This document shows positions 17,068-25,198 of a stretch of DNA of 35,253 bases, in pieces. The DNA comes from Bacteroidota bacterium (GTDB lineage Bacteria > Bacteroidota > Bacteroidia > NS11-12g > UBA955), in contig CANFXY010000012.1 of NCBI GenBank assembly GCA_947451105.1, positions 1 through 35,253 on the forward strand, read 5' to 3'. The position numbers were made by a program, and so were the translations under genes. The notes under the pieces were generated by a model that did not search any database, was not told the origin of the DNA, and worked only from the letters and a program-made list of their open reading frames with translations. Position 1 is the first letter of the stretch, and each line of letters opens with the position of its first letter.

Positions 17068-18158
17068 ATTAAGATCCCCTTAATTACCTCGACAATCCTG
17101 TCGGTGCTCTTCCCATCCCAAAGCGGTGGAACTTGTCCCTTTTTAAATGTGCCAGAATTGATCTCATCTATTCTTTTTTGCAGGGCGTCCATCGTATATT
17201 CAACCAACACGTTGCTACCTAAAACAACAGTGCTTGGGCGTTCTGTATTATTTCTAAGCGTCAAACATGGAACCTGACGGAAGGTCGTTTCTTCTTGAAT
17301 GCCACCACTGTCGGTAACAACAAATTTGCAATTTGCAGTTAAATTTTGAAATGCAAAATAATCCATGGGTTCAGAAAATATAAGACCATCTAAATTGGCA
17401 ATCGATTCCCATAATTCATATTGCTTCAATCTATTAACCGTCCTTGGATGAATTGGAAAAACAAGTTTTGTGTTCTTGCAAATGTTTATAATCATTTCAA
17501 TTAAAACTTCTAAACCTGCTTTGGTATCAACATTAGAAGGTCTATGCATAGTCATTAACACAAACTGCCCCTTTTCTAAGCCCATTGTTTGCATAATTTG
17601 ACTGTTCTTTACCTCTTCATCAAATTCCACCAAACTATCAATCATTGTATTCCCTACAAAGAAAACGTTGCCATTGTCTCTGCCCTCTGCTTTTAAGTGG
17701 TCCAATCCACTTTGCTCTGTCACAAAGTAAAAATCAGAAATCTCATCCGTTAACAATCGGTTAATTTCCTCTGGCATTTCACGGTCAAAACTTCTCAATC
17801 CACTTTCTAAATGCGCTACTTTAATTCCCATTTTATTCCCAGTCAATGCCGCTGCAAACGTGCTATTTACATCACCAACAACAATTAACAAGTCTGGTTG
17901 ATATTCTAGGCAAACCTTTTCTACGCCTAACATAATATTAGCCATTTGACTGTTTGGCGATCCTTGTCCAATATTAAGCATAAAATCAGGCCTCAAGTCA
18001 AACTGATCAAAAAACACTTGGCTCATTTTCTCATCAAAATGCTGACCTGTATGAACAAACTTAACCTCTAACTCTGGATGATTAGCAATTACTTTTTTAA
18101 AGCGCGTAACTTTAATAAAATTGGGTCTAGTACCCACCACAATAAGAATTTTTTTCAA
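17064..18158 (-). CDS. wecB: non-hydrolysing UDP-N-acetylglucosamine 2-epimerase
   Basis: Interconverts UDP-GlcNAc and UDP-ManNAc for surface polysaccharide synthesis. The full epimerase signature is present: VVGTRPNFIK, HTGQHFDEKMS, VVGDVNSTFAA, HLESGLRSFDREMPEE, MTMHRPSNVD, FPIHPRT and VTDSGGIQEE. The frame can be opened at GTG 18242, but the conserved protein begins at KKILIVVGTRPN. TTG at 18158 is the nearest start (about 364 aa, family size), and the 18242 start would run through the adk promoter on the other strand. Start choice is moderately certain. It overlaps the GT-C gene by 4 nt at the 3' ends. The adjacent GT-C protein may act in the same glycan pathway (inference). Confidence 0.92.
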   Translation of the reverse strand: MKKILIVVGTRPNFIKVTRFKKVIANHPELEVKFVHTGQHFDEKMSQVFFDQFDLRPDFMLNIGQGSPNSQMANIMLGVEKVCLEYQPDLLIVVGDVNSTFAAALTGNKMGIKVAHLESGLRSFDREMPEEINRLLTDEISDFYFVTEQSGLDHLKAEGRDNGNVFFVGNTMIDSLVEFDEEVKNSQIMQTMGLEKGQFVLMTMHRPSNVDTKAGLEVLIEMIINICKNTKLVFPIHPRTVNRLKQYELWESIANLDGLIFSEPMDYFAFQNLTANCKFVVTDSGGIQEETTFRQVPCLTLRNNTERPSTVVLGSNVLVEYTMDALQKRIDEINSGTFKKGQVPPLWDGKSTDRIVEVIKGILI

Positions 18159-18231
18159 AAGATAAATGTTTTTATTCGCTGCGAAATTAAGTAAATATGT
18201 CTTTAAATATACATTATTCAGTTTAAGACAG

Positions 18232-18239
18232 TACCTTTG
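18232..18239 (+). promoter_or_regulatory. putative -7 box of the adk-obgE operon
   Basis: TACCTTTG is an exact TAnnTTTG element 34 nt before the adk ATG at 18274. No TTTG is seen at the usual -33 spacing. It is a reason to reject the longer adk frame, which would begin at 18166. Confidence 0.45.
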
Positions 18240-18273
18240 CACGTTAGAAGACTTAACAATTATCTTAAAAAAA

Positions 18274-18852
18274 ATGTTAAATATCGTTTTATTCGGACCT
18301 CCAGGAGCTGGAAAAGGAACTCAATCTCAAAAGCTTGTAGACACTTTTAACTTGGTACACTTATCTACTGGTGATATTTTTAGATTTAATATTAAAAATG
18401 AAACTGATTTAGGAAAATTAGCTAAATCATACATCGATAAAGGCAATCTTGTACCAGATGAAGTTACCATTAATATGCTTGAAGCCGAAGCTGAAAAGTA
18501 TCCTGAAGCGAAAGGTTATATTTTTGATGGATTCCCTAGGACCACAGCTCAGGCTCAGGCGCTCGACAAATTCCTAGAATCTAAAGACACCTCCATCACT
18601 TTGATGTTGGCATTAATAGTAGATGAGGAAGAATTAACCAAAAGACTTTTACTAAGAGGCAAAGACAGTGGCAGAGCAGACGACACAGACGAAAATATAA
18701 TTAGAAACAGAATCAATGTATACAACGAACAAACTGCTGTTGCAGCAGACTATTATGCCAACCAAAACAAATACCACGGCATTGACGGCGTTGGAAGTAT
18801 TGACGACATCTTTAATAGACTTAAATCAATCATTGTTGAACAAAGCAACTAA
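18274..18852 (+). CDS. adk: adenylate kinase
   Basis: ATP + AMP to 2 ADP, cytosolic. 192 aa from ATG 18274, the size of the short-type bacterial enzyme. P-loop GPPGAGKGT at about residues 8-16, AMP-site LSTGDIFR, FDGFPRT, and the LID core RLLLRGKDSGRADDT, which is short and without zinc-binding cysteines. The frame is open upstream to 18166, but that extension has no family counterpart and crosses a promoter box. obgE follows after 27 nt on the same strand. Confidence 0.97.
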   Translation: MLNIVLFGPPGAGKGTQSQKLVDTFNLVHLSTGDIFRFNIKNETDLGKLAKSYIDKGNLVPDEVTINMLEAEAEKYPEAKGYIFDGFPRTTAQAQALDKFLESKDTSITLMLALIVDEEELTKRLLLRGKDSGRADDTDENIIRNRINVYNEQTAVAADYYANQNKYHGIDGVGSIDDIFNRLKSIIVEQSN

Positions 18853-18879
18853 CGGACTTTTACTTAATTCCGTAACACC

Positions 18880-19887
18880 ATGCTAGACTCAAATTTTATA
18901 GATTACGTAAAAATCTTTTTCAGAAGTGGAAAAGGTGGAAAAGGTAGTGCGCACTTTCACCGTGCAAAAGGCCTTCCACAAGGGGGACCTGATGGTGGTG
19001 ATGGCGGAAAGGGTGGTGATATTAGACTTAGAGGCAATGCCCAACTATGGACCTTGTTGCATTTAAAATACCGTAAGCACGTGCATGCACAAGATGGCGA
19101 TCCAGGTGGATCAGCATTATGTACAGGCGCATCAGGCAAAAATGAAGTAATTGAAGTTCCGCTTGGAACCATTGCTAAAGACGAAGAAACCGGCAAAGTA
19201 TTGTTTGAAATCACCAAAGATGGTGAAGAAAAAGTACTTCTAAAAGGCGGTCGTGGCGGATTGGGAAACACCCATTTCAAAACTGCCACCAAACAAGCTC
19301 CAACCTATGCGCAGCCAGGAGAAGACAGCATAGAAGGATGGAAAATTCTTGAATTAAAAGTACTTGCAGACGTTGGTCTTGTTGGTTTCCCTAATGCAGG
19401 AAAATCGACTTTACTTTCTGTAATGTCAGCAGCAAAACCTAAAATCGCCAACTATCCTTTTACCACTCTTGTTCCGAATCTTGGAATGGTTGAATATCGT
19501 GATTACCGCTCATTTGTAATGGCCGATATCCCTGGTATCATTGAAGGTGCGCATGAAGGAAAAGGCCTGGGCCATAGATTCCTTAAACACATCGAAAGAA
19601 ATGCTTTGTTGTTGTTTTTAATACCGGCAGACAGTAAAGACATTAAAGCAGAATACAAAATTCTTCTAAATGAATTAAAAGCATTCAATCCTGAATTACT
19701 GCAAAAAGAACGCGTTATCGCAATTACCAAATGTGACATGATGGATGATGAGTTAATGGGCTTAATGAAGAAAGATTTAAAAAGCATGAAACCGCTATTT
19801 ATTTCAGCGGTGGCGGGACTTAATCTGCAAGAGCTAAAGGACACCCTTTGGGAGAAAATCAAACACGGAAAAGAAGAATGGAGCTAA
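18880..19887 (+). CDS. obgE: ribosome-associated GTPase ObgE/CgtA
   Basis: 335 aa. The N-terminal glycine-rich Obg fold ([27 protein letters not shown]) is followed by the G domain: G1 [10 protein letters not shown]2/switch [12 protein letters not shown]3 [10 protein letters not shown]4 TKCD and the final SAVAGLNL. There is no OCT domain, and the length fits the minimal form. Obg acts in 50S ribosome assembly and stress signalling (established). It is downstream of adk and ends 18 nt before a strong terminator. Confidence 0.97.
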   Translation: MLDSNFIDYVKIFFRSGKGGKGSAHFHRAKGLPQGGPDGGDGGKGGDIRLRGNAQLWTLLHLKYRKHVHAQDGDPGGSALCTGASGKNEVIEVPLGTIAKDEETGKVLFEITKDGEEKVLLKGGRGGLGNTHFKTATKQAPTYAQPGEDSIEGWKILELKVLADVGLVGFPNAGKSTLLSVMSAAKPKIANYPFTTLVPNLGMVEYRDYRSFVMADIPGIIEGAHEGKGLGHRFLKHIERNALLLFLIPADSKDIKAEYKILLNELKAFNPELLQKERVIAITKCDMMDDELMGLMKKDLKSMKPLFISAVAGLNLQELKDTLWEKIKHGKEEWS

Positions 19888-19905
19888 GCTCTACATTGAT
19901 AAAAC

Positions 19906-19938
19906 AAAAAATCCCGAAACAATGTTTCGGGATTTTTT
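19906..19938. terminator. bidirectional rho-independent terminator
   Basis: A 10-bp perfect stem (ATCCCGAAAC at 19911-19920 against GTTTCGGGAT at 19924-19933), a 3-nt AAT loop and A/T tracts on both sides form a terminator for both obgE (+) and the T9SS cargo gene (-). Confidence 0.92.
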
Positions 19939-19958
19939 TTTAAACTATCTTTTTCAAA

Positions 19959-20645
19959 TTATGATTTTACAAAGCTTGTGCTTGTAGAACCCTTTTCACC
20001 TTGAACCACTATTGTGTAAAGACCTGAGACAAAATTGCTCACATCTACTCTTGCGTTGTTGTCAAAAGCTGACTCATATACTAACTGTCCTTGCGCATTG
20101 TATACTTTCAAATCCGCTTTACCGATAAGCGGATTTTTAATATTGACAAAATCATTTACAGGGTTAGGATAAACATTCATCAATGTACGCATGCTGCTTG
20201 AAATACCTGTTGGTGCCCAACCTTGCGCATTAATGTATACATCTTTAAAATCTAATGGGTTATTTACTCTTGAAAAACGAACAACAAAAGAACCATTGCC
20301 TCTGATATTTTTTGCATAAAAGTGAAATGACAAAATACCTGTATCACCAGCGTTGTTGAAAGTGAAAGAATCATTGCCAACCTCCGGACCTCTGCAAGAA
20401 ATTATATCACATATACCAGTTGACCATTCAGTGCTAGGCAATACGACATTAAATCTATTCCATCTGATTGTCTCTGGTTGAGGAGCTTTACTTCTTATTA
20501 CGGTATGGGCACCTAGGTCTGAAAAGTCTGCAGAATTTGCACCTACATAACCATAAGCATACAATGTGTCTTCATCAATTGTGAATTGCGCGTTTGCGTT
20601 CAATCCAACTAAAGCAATAATAATTAGCGTAATTTTTTTAAACAT
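19959..20645 (-). CDS. secreted protein with T9SS type A C-terminal sorting domain
   Basis: 228 aa with a signal peptide (LIIIALVGLNANAQ). The C-terminal 75 residues are a type A sorting domain: VYPNPVNDFVNIK, LKVYNAQGQLVYE, VDVSNFVSGLYTIVV and the final SFVKS, recognised by the T9SS. The central part (about 25-140) is a beta-rich domain with two Cys (ICDIISC) that I do not recognise; it may be a small adhesin or enzyme. Cargo goes to the surface or medium (established for the sorting domain). It is a monocistronic gene with its own -7 box and a terminator. Confidence 0.85.
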   Translation of the reverse strand: MFKKITLIIIALVGLNANAQFTIDEDTLYAYGYVGANSADFSDLGAHTVIRSKAPQPETIRWNRFNVVLPSTEWSTGICDIISCRGPEVGNDSFTFNNAGDTGILSFHFYAKNIRGNGSFVVRFSRVNNPLDFKDVYINAQGWAPTGISSSMRTLMNVYPNPVNDFVNIKNPLIGKADLKVYNAQGQLVYESAFDNNARVDVSNFVSGLYTIVVQGEKGSTSTSFVKS

Positions 20646-20649
20646 AAGG

Positions 20650-20657
20650 CAAAGTTA
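20650..20657 (-). promoter_or_regulatory. putative -7 box of the T9SS cargo gene
   Basis: The minus strand reads TAACTTTG, an exact TAnnTTTG match, with only 4 nt between it and the ATG at 20645. Transcription would begin at or next to the start codon, i.e. an almost leaderless mRNA. No -33 element is visible. Confidence 0.4.
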
Positions 20658-20675
20658 CTGATTTTTAAATAATAA

Positions 20676-21542
20676 TTATTTAATTTTAAAACTAATGTCC
20701 AAACTTTTAACTGAATGGGTTAACATGCCCAACGATATAAAATCCACACCTGCAGCTGCATAATCTTCAATGTTATCTAATGTTATTCCTCCAGATGCTT
20801 CTGTTTCACACTGACCATTAATCAGTTCAACTGCTTCTTTTACCAAATCGGGATTAAAGTTATCCAACATAATTCTTTGAATTGGCAACACGCTTAAAGC
20901 TTGCTTCACTTCTTCTAGATTACGTGTTTCTACTTCTATACCTAAATCTAAATCATTTTCTATTAAATATTGTTTTGCCTTTTGGATGGCAGGCACAATA
21001 CCTCCTGCGACATCAATATGGTTGTCTTTCAACATAACCATATCAAACAAGCCAAATCTGTGGTTTATACCACCGCCAACCAAAACAGCCCATTTTTCAA
21101 GAACTCTTAAATTGGGAGTTGTTTTTCTAGTATCCAACACTTTGGTTTTGTATGCTTTAATTTTATTAGCAGCAACATTTGTAACGCTTGCAATGCCACT
21201 TAGTCTTTGCATGATATTTAAGAGCAACCTTTCACTTCTTAACAAGGCTTGAGCATTGCCCACTACATCAAAAGCTATATCACCTTTTTTGAGATAATCA
21301 CCGTCGCTGAAATAGGCATTTATTGTACAATTAGGGTCGTTAATTTCCAATATTTTATAGGCAATATTTAAACCAGCAACAATTCCATTGTCCTTAAAGA
21401 TTAAGCGGGCCTGGGAAATTCTATCCTTTTCAATACTTGAAAGTGATGAGTGGTCGCCATTACCAATATCTTCTCTTAATGCTTGTTCAATTATTTGAAG
21501 CACCTCGTCCGTATCACTTATATCCTTAAAATTCTTATTCAT
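20676..21542 (-). CDS. nadC: nicotinate-nucleotide diphosphorylase (carboxylating)
   Basis: Quinolinate phosphoribosyltransferase: quinolinate + PRPP to nicotinate mononucleotide + CO2 in de novo NAD synthesis. 288 aa, standard length. N-terminal LREDIGNGDHSS, then LLNIMQRLSGIA, LDTRKTTPNLRVLEK with the substrate-binding Arg/Lys, GGGINHRFGLFDMVMLKDNH, and C-terminal EASGGITLDNI and VDFISLGMLTHS, all as in the family. The start codon is immediately preceded by the U-tract of a hairpin (21543-21576), so expression either reads through this or starts inside it. Confidence 0.96.
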   Translation of the reverse strand: MNKNFKDISDTDEVLQIIEQALREDIGNGDHSSLSSIEKDRISQARLIFKDNGIVAGLNIAYKILEINDPNCTINAYFSDGDYLKKGDIAFDVVGNAQALLRSERLLLNIMQRLSGIASVTNVAANKIKAYKTKVLDTRKTTPNLRVLEKWAVLVGGGINHRFGLFDMVMLKDNHIDVAGGIVPAIQKAKQYLIENDLDLGIEVETRNLEEVKQALSVLPIQRIMLDNFNPDLVKEAVELINGQCETEASGGITLDNIEDYAAAGVDFISLGMLTHSVKSLDISFKIK

Positions 21543-21576
21543 AAAAAAAAGTACTGCAAATTAAAGCAGTACTTTT
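21543..21576 (-). terminator. terminator-like hairpin directly in front of the nadC start codon
   Basis: On the minus strand an 11-bp perfect stem (AAAAGTACTGC / GCAGTACTTTT, 21576-21566 and 21557-21547) with an 8-nt loop is followed by a run of eight T that ends at the nadC ATG. It looks like a terminator for the DUF4783 gene, or an attenuator for nadC. Confidence 0.7.
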
Positions 21577-21602
21577 CATATTATAATTTTTGAATTGTAT
21601 TT

Positions 21603-21980
21603 TTATACAATTTTGAACTCATTGATTAAGAATGTCCCCCCCTTTATGCTTCCAACCACTGAAATTCTATAGGTTCCAGATTTAGTTACTAAGCTGATTA
21701 CGAACATTGTATTGGTTGTACCTGAAGTCTCATGGGTAACGGTTGCTTTTACAGGTGCATTGTTCTTAAAAAAATTATCAAGGACAATTTTTGCTTGCTC
21801 TTTTGTAGAGATACCTGAAGAAGAAGGAGTCAGCAACTCAATGCTAGAGTTAAACATATTAACCAAATCAGCTGTATTCGACGATTGAATCGCTTGCGCG
21901 ACACGAGAACTTTCGTTTGCCGCTTTAACAGCATTGGTGCTCAATAAAGCAATCGCGATTATTAGAAAACTTTTCATCAT
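21603..21980 (-). CDS. secreted DUF4783-like protein
   Basis: 125 aa with a signal peptide (IIAIALLSTNAVKA). The mature part (SNTADLVNMFNSSIELLTP, then KEQAKIVLDNFFKNN, then ISLVTKSGTYRISVVGSIK) looks like the small alpha+beta (SnoaL/NTF2-like) DUF4783 family of Bacteroidota; the function is unknown. The first ATG (21980) is followed by a second at 21977, and either may be used. The gene lies just upstream of nadC on the same strand, separated by the hairpin. A weak -7-like TTCCTTTG lies at 22008-22015 upstream. Confidence 0.7.
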   Translation of the reverse strand: MMKSFLIIAIALLSTNAVKAANESSRVAQAIQSSNTADLVNMFNSSIELLTPSSSGISTKEQAKIVLDNFFKNNAPVKATVTHETSGTTNTMFVISLVTKSGTYRISVVGSIKGGTFLINEFKIV

Positions 21981-22029
21981 TTGTATAGATATTTACATAA
22001 ATCATGCCAAAGGAAAATTTCAATATTTT

Positions 22030-24069
22030 TCAATTGACATTGAGCTTTTTTAGTTGTTTTTTGAGAACCTCAATTTGATCGCGGAACCTAGCAGCCTCTA
22101 TGAACTCCATATCTTTAGCCGCGCGATTCATTGAACGCTCTGTTTCTTTAATGGCCTTTTCGATTCCTGCTTTGTCCATATAATTAAAAACTGGATCAGC
22201 CGCCTCATCAAATTGATTTTTCGCTTGCGCATAAGCCATGTGGTCCTCTGCCTTTTTAGCATCAGCCACGCTGGTCTCTTTCATTATTTGATCGATTGAT
22301 TTCACCACCGAGGTCGGAGTGATTCCGTGAAGTGTATTGTAAGCAATCTGTTTTTCACGTCTCCGTTCAGTCTCATCAATTGTCTTACGCATACTGTCTG
22401 TCATGCGGTCCGCATACATTATGACCTTTCCATTTTCATTTCTTGCTGCACGACCAATGGTTTGAACCAAACTGGTTACACTCCTTAAAAAACCTTCTTT
22501 ATCGGCATCTAAAATAGCAACAAAACTAACCTCTGGTAAATCAAGACCCTCTCTCAATAAATTAATTCCAATTAATACGTCTATAACACCTAATCTTAGA
22601 TTCCTTAGAATCTCAACCCTATCTAGGGTCTTTACCTCACTGTGTATATATTGACATTTGATGCCTAACTTGCTCATATATTTTGCAAGCTCCTCACTCA
22701 TTCTCTTTGTTAATGTTGTGACTAAAACACGCTCGCCACGCTTAACCCTTTCATCAACCTCATCCAATAAATCGTCAACCTGATTGGTACATGGGCGCAC
22801 TTCAATGATTGGATCTAACAAACCAGTAGGCCTAATCAATTGCTCTACAACAACACCTTCTGACTCTTGAATTTCAAAGTTTGATGGTGTGGCACTTACA
22901 TATATCACCTGATTGATCATGCCAATAAACTCCTCCCATTTCAAGGGTCTGTTGTCCATGGCTGCAGGTAGTCTAAATCCATAATCCACCAAATTTATTT
23001 TCCTTGCTCTATCACCACCATACATCGCTTTGATTTGCGGCATACTCACATGGCTTTCATCTACCACCAATAAAAAATCTTTAGGAAAATAATCCAACAA
23101 ACAGAATGGCCTCTCTCCCGTTTGCCTTCTATCCATATAACGGCTATAATTTTCTATTCCACTACAATATCCAAGTTCACGCATCATTTCTAAATCAAAA
23201 TTAACACGTTCTTCAAGCCGCTTGGCCTCAAGATTTTTACCTTGCGATTTAAAATACTCCATTTGAAGAACCAAGTCATCTTGAATTTCGTAGATCGCTT
23301 GATTTAACCTTTCTTTTGGTGAAACATAAATGTTGGCTGGGTAAATCGCTACATCTGAAAAGGTATCTAAAATTTGACCATTGGCTGGGTCAAACGACTG
23401 AATTTCCTCAATTTCATTCCCGAAAAAAGAAATGCGGTAGGCAAAATCATTGTAAGCCAAATAAACATCAACAACATCACCTTTAACCCTAAAATTACCC
23501 CGTTTAAATTCATCCGTTGTGCGGCTATATAAACTGTTGACCAATTCATGTAAGAAAGCGTTTCTCGCAATGATCTGCCCCTTGCTTACACGGATGATAC
23601 TGTTTTCATAATCTGCAGGATTACCTGCACCATATATACAACTTACAGAAGCAACGATAATAACATCTCGCCTACCGCTCAACAAAGTTGAAATGGTCTT
23701 GAGACGCATTTTCTCGATTTCTTCATTGATTGCTAAGTCTTTTTCAATGTAAGTTCCTGTGCTTGGAATAAAAGCTTCAGGTTGATAATAATCGTAATAA
23801 CTTACAAAATACTCTACTGCATTGTTGGGAAAGAAATGGCTAAATTCACTATACAATTGAGCAACCAAAGTCTTATTGTGGCTTAAAACCAGAATGGGTC
23901 TTTGAACTTCTTGAATAACATTGGCAATCGTAAAAGTCTTACCACTCCCTGTCACACCAAGCAAAGTCTGAGCATGAGCACCTTGTTCAAGCCCCTTAAC
24001 CAATAATTCAATAGCCGCAGGTTGATCACCTGTCGGTTTGAACGGCGATTGAATCTCAAATTTAGACAT
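22030..24069 (-). CDS. uvrB: excinuclease ABC subunit UvrB
   Basis: Helicase-like DNA damage-recognition subunit of nucleotide excision repair, which loads UvrC. 679 aa, typical. Walker A GVTGSGKTFT, beta-hairpin region YYDYYQPEAFIP, VDESHVSMPQ (DE box), helicase motifs VSATPSNFE, TTLTKRMSEEL, GINLLREGLDLPEVS, TIGRAARN, and a C-terminal UVR domain (EFIEAARFRDQI) that contacts UvrC. It is intact. It follows pdxA with a 63-nt gap. Confidence 0.98.
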   Translation of the reverse strand: MSKFEIQSPFKPTGDQPAAIELLVKGLEQGAHAQTLLGVTGSGKTFTIANVIQEVQRPILVLSHNKTLVAQLYSEFSHFFPNNAVEYFVSYYDYYQPEAFIPSTGTYIEKDLAINEEIEKMRLKTISTLLSGRRDVIIVASVSCIYGAGNPADYENSIIRVSKGQIIARNAFLHELVNSLYSRTTDEFKRGNFRVKGDVVDVYLAYNDFAYRISFFGNEIEEIQSFDPANGQILDTFSDVAIYPANIYVSPKERLNQAIYEIQDDLVLQMEYFKSQGKNLEAKRLEERVNFDLEMMRELGYCSGIENYSRYMDRRQTGERPFCLLDYFPKDFLLVVDESHVSMPQIKAMYGGDRARKINLVDYGFRLPAAMDNRPLKWEEFIGMINQVIYVSATPSNFEIQESEGVVVEQLIRPTGLLDPIIEVRPCTNQVDDLLDEVDERVKRGERVLVTTLTKRMSEELAKYMSKLGIKCQYIHSEVKTLDRVEILRNLRLGVIDVLIGINLLREGLDLPEVSFVAILDADKEGFLRSVTSLVQTIGRAARNENGKVIMYADRMTDSMRKTIDETERRREKQIAYNTLHGITPTSVVKSIDQIMKETSVADAKKAEDHMAYAQAKNQFDEAADPVFNYMDKAGIEKAIKETERSMNRAAKDMEFIEAARFRDQIEVLKKQLKKLNVN

Positions 24070-24132
24070 ACTCTTTAATTATAAAACAAAACTGTAGAAA
24101 TGAGATCTAGAAATAATTTGGCAAACAAGATC

Positions 24133-25197
24133 TTATCCTTGTTCCAATCTAAAACGCTCTCTTCTTAATTCACTAAAGCCTAGTGGATTCGCTTTTAAGG
24201 TATCGATGTTGTTTCTTTCCTTGTATATATCAATTGCTGCAAACACGGCATTGGTAAAGCTTAGCTGAGAAGCAATTCCTTTTCCAGCAATATCATAGGC
24301 CGTTCCATGGTCTGGACTGGTTCTTAAAACCGGCAAACCAGCTGTATAATTAACCCCATCTTCAAAAGCAATTGATTTAAAAGGAATCAAACCTTGATCG
24401 TGGTACATGGCTATTACCATATCAAAATTATGGTAAGATTTCATTCCAAAAAATCCATCCGCACTGTATGGTCCAAAACAGAAGATATCCGCTGACTTGG
24501 CCTCCTCTATTGCAGGAATGATTGTATCCCTTTCCTCTGTGCCTATTGCACCTTTGTCACCGTTATGTGGATTTAATCCCAATACAGCAATTTTAGGTTT
24601 AACGATGCCAAAATCACGTTTTAAACATTCATTTGCTACCTTTAATTTTGCCAAAATTAGATCTTTTTTAATGGCCGCTGAAACCTGATTTAGTGGTAAA
24701 TGTTCAGTTAATAGACCAACACGAATATCGTCGTTATACAATACCATTAGAGAATCTTTAACGCCTAATGCATCTGTTATATGTGACGTGTGACCAGTAA
24801 ATCCTTTCGCAGTTTTAATGCTAGACTTATCTACGGGCGCTGTCACCATTGCATCCAATTTATTTGCCTTTGCATCTTGAAGCATCCTGTCAATAGCAAG
24901 CAAGGCTTCAGCCCCTGCCTTCTCTGATTGAATTCCATATTGAACTTCAAATGCTTCATTGCTGCTTGCAATCAAATTCAATTGGTCTTCTTTTGCTTCA
25001 GACACATCTTTTATCAATACATAAGAAGGCTGTTCAAGTCCTAAAGTCTTTTTGCAAAACGCAAAGGATTTAGGGTTTGCATACAATACAGGAATGCAAT
25101 GATCGAACAACATGAAATGTTCAAAAGCTTTTATTATCACTTCGAGTCCAACGCCATTGGGATCACCTTGGCTGATTCCTATAATTGGTTTCTTCAT
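24133..25197 (-). CDS. pdxA: 4-hydroxythreonine-4-phosphate dehydrogenase PdxA
   Basis: NAD-dependent oxidative step of the DXP-dependent pyridoxal phosphate pathway. 354 aa. GISQGDPNGVGLEV at the N-terminus, the metal-site parts TGHTSHITDALG, MYHDQGLIPFK and RTSPDHGTAYDIAGKG are all present. Its stop lies 63 nt upstream of uvrB, and its start is 1 nt after the pepA stop, so it is in an operon with pepA and probably tyrS. Confidence 0.96.
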   Translation of the reverse strand: MKKPIIGISQGDPNGVGLEVIIKAFEHFMLFDHCIPVLYANPKSFAFCKKTLGLEQPSYVLIKDVSEAKEDQLNLIASSNEAFEVQYGIQSEKAGAEALLAIDRMLQDAKANKLDAMVTAPVDKSSIKTAKGFTGHTSHITDALGVKDSLMVLYNDDIRVGLLTEHLPLNQVSAAIKKDLILAKLKVANECLKRDFGIVKPKIAVLGLNPHNGDKGAIGTEERDTIIPAIEEAKSADIFCFGPYSADGFFGMKSYHNFDMVIAMYHDQGLIPFKSIAFEDGVNYTAGLPVLRTSPDHGTAYDIAGKGIASQLSFTNAVFAAIDIYKERNNIDTLKANPLGFSELRRERFRLEQG

Positions 25198-25198
25198 A

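Noticed and set aside
18957-19292. 111-codon Pro/Ser-rich frame opposite to obgE
   Set aside because: Mirror of the Gly-rich Obg domain (GGN read backwards as Pro codons), not a gene.
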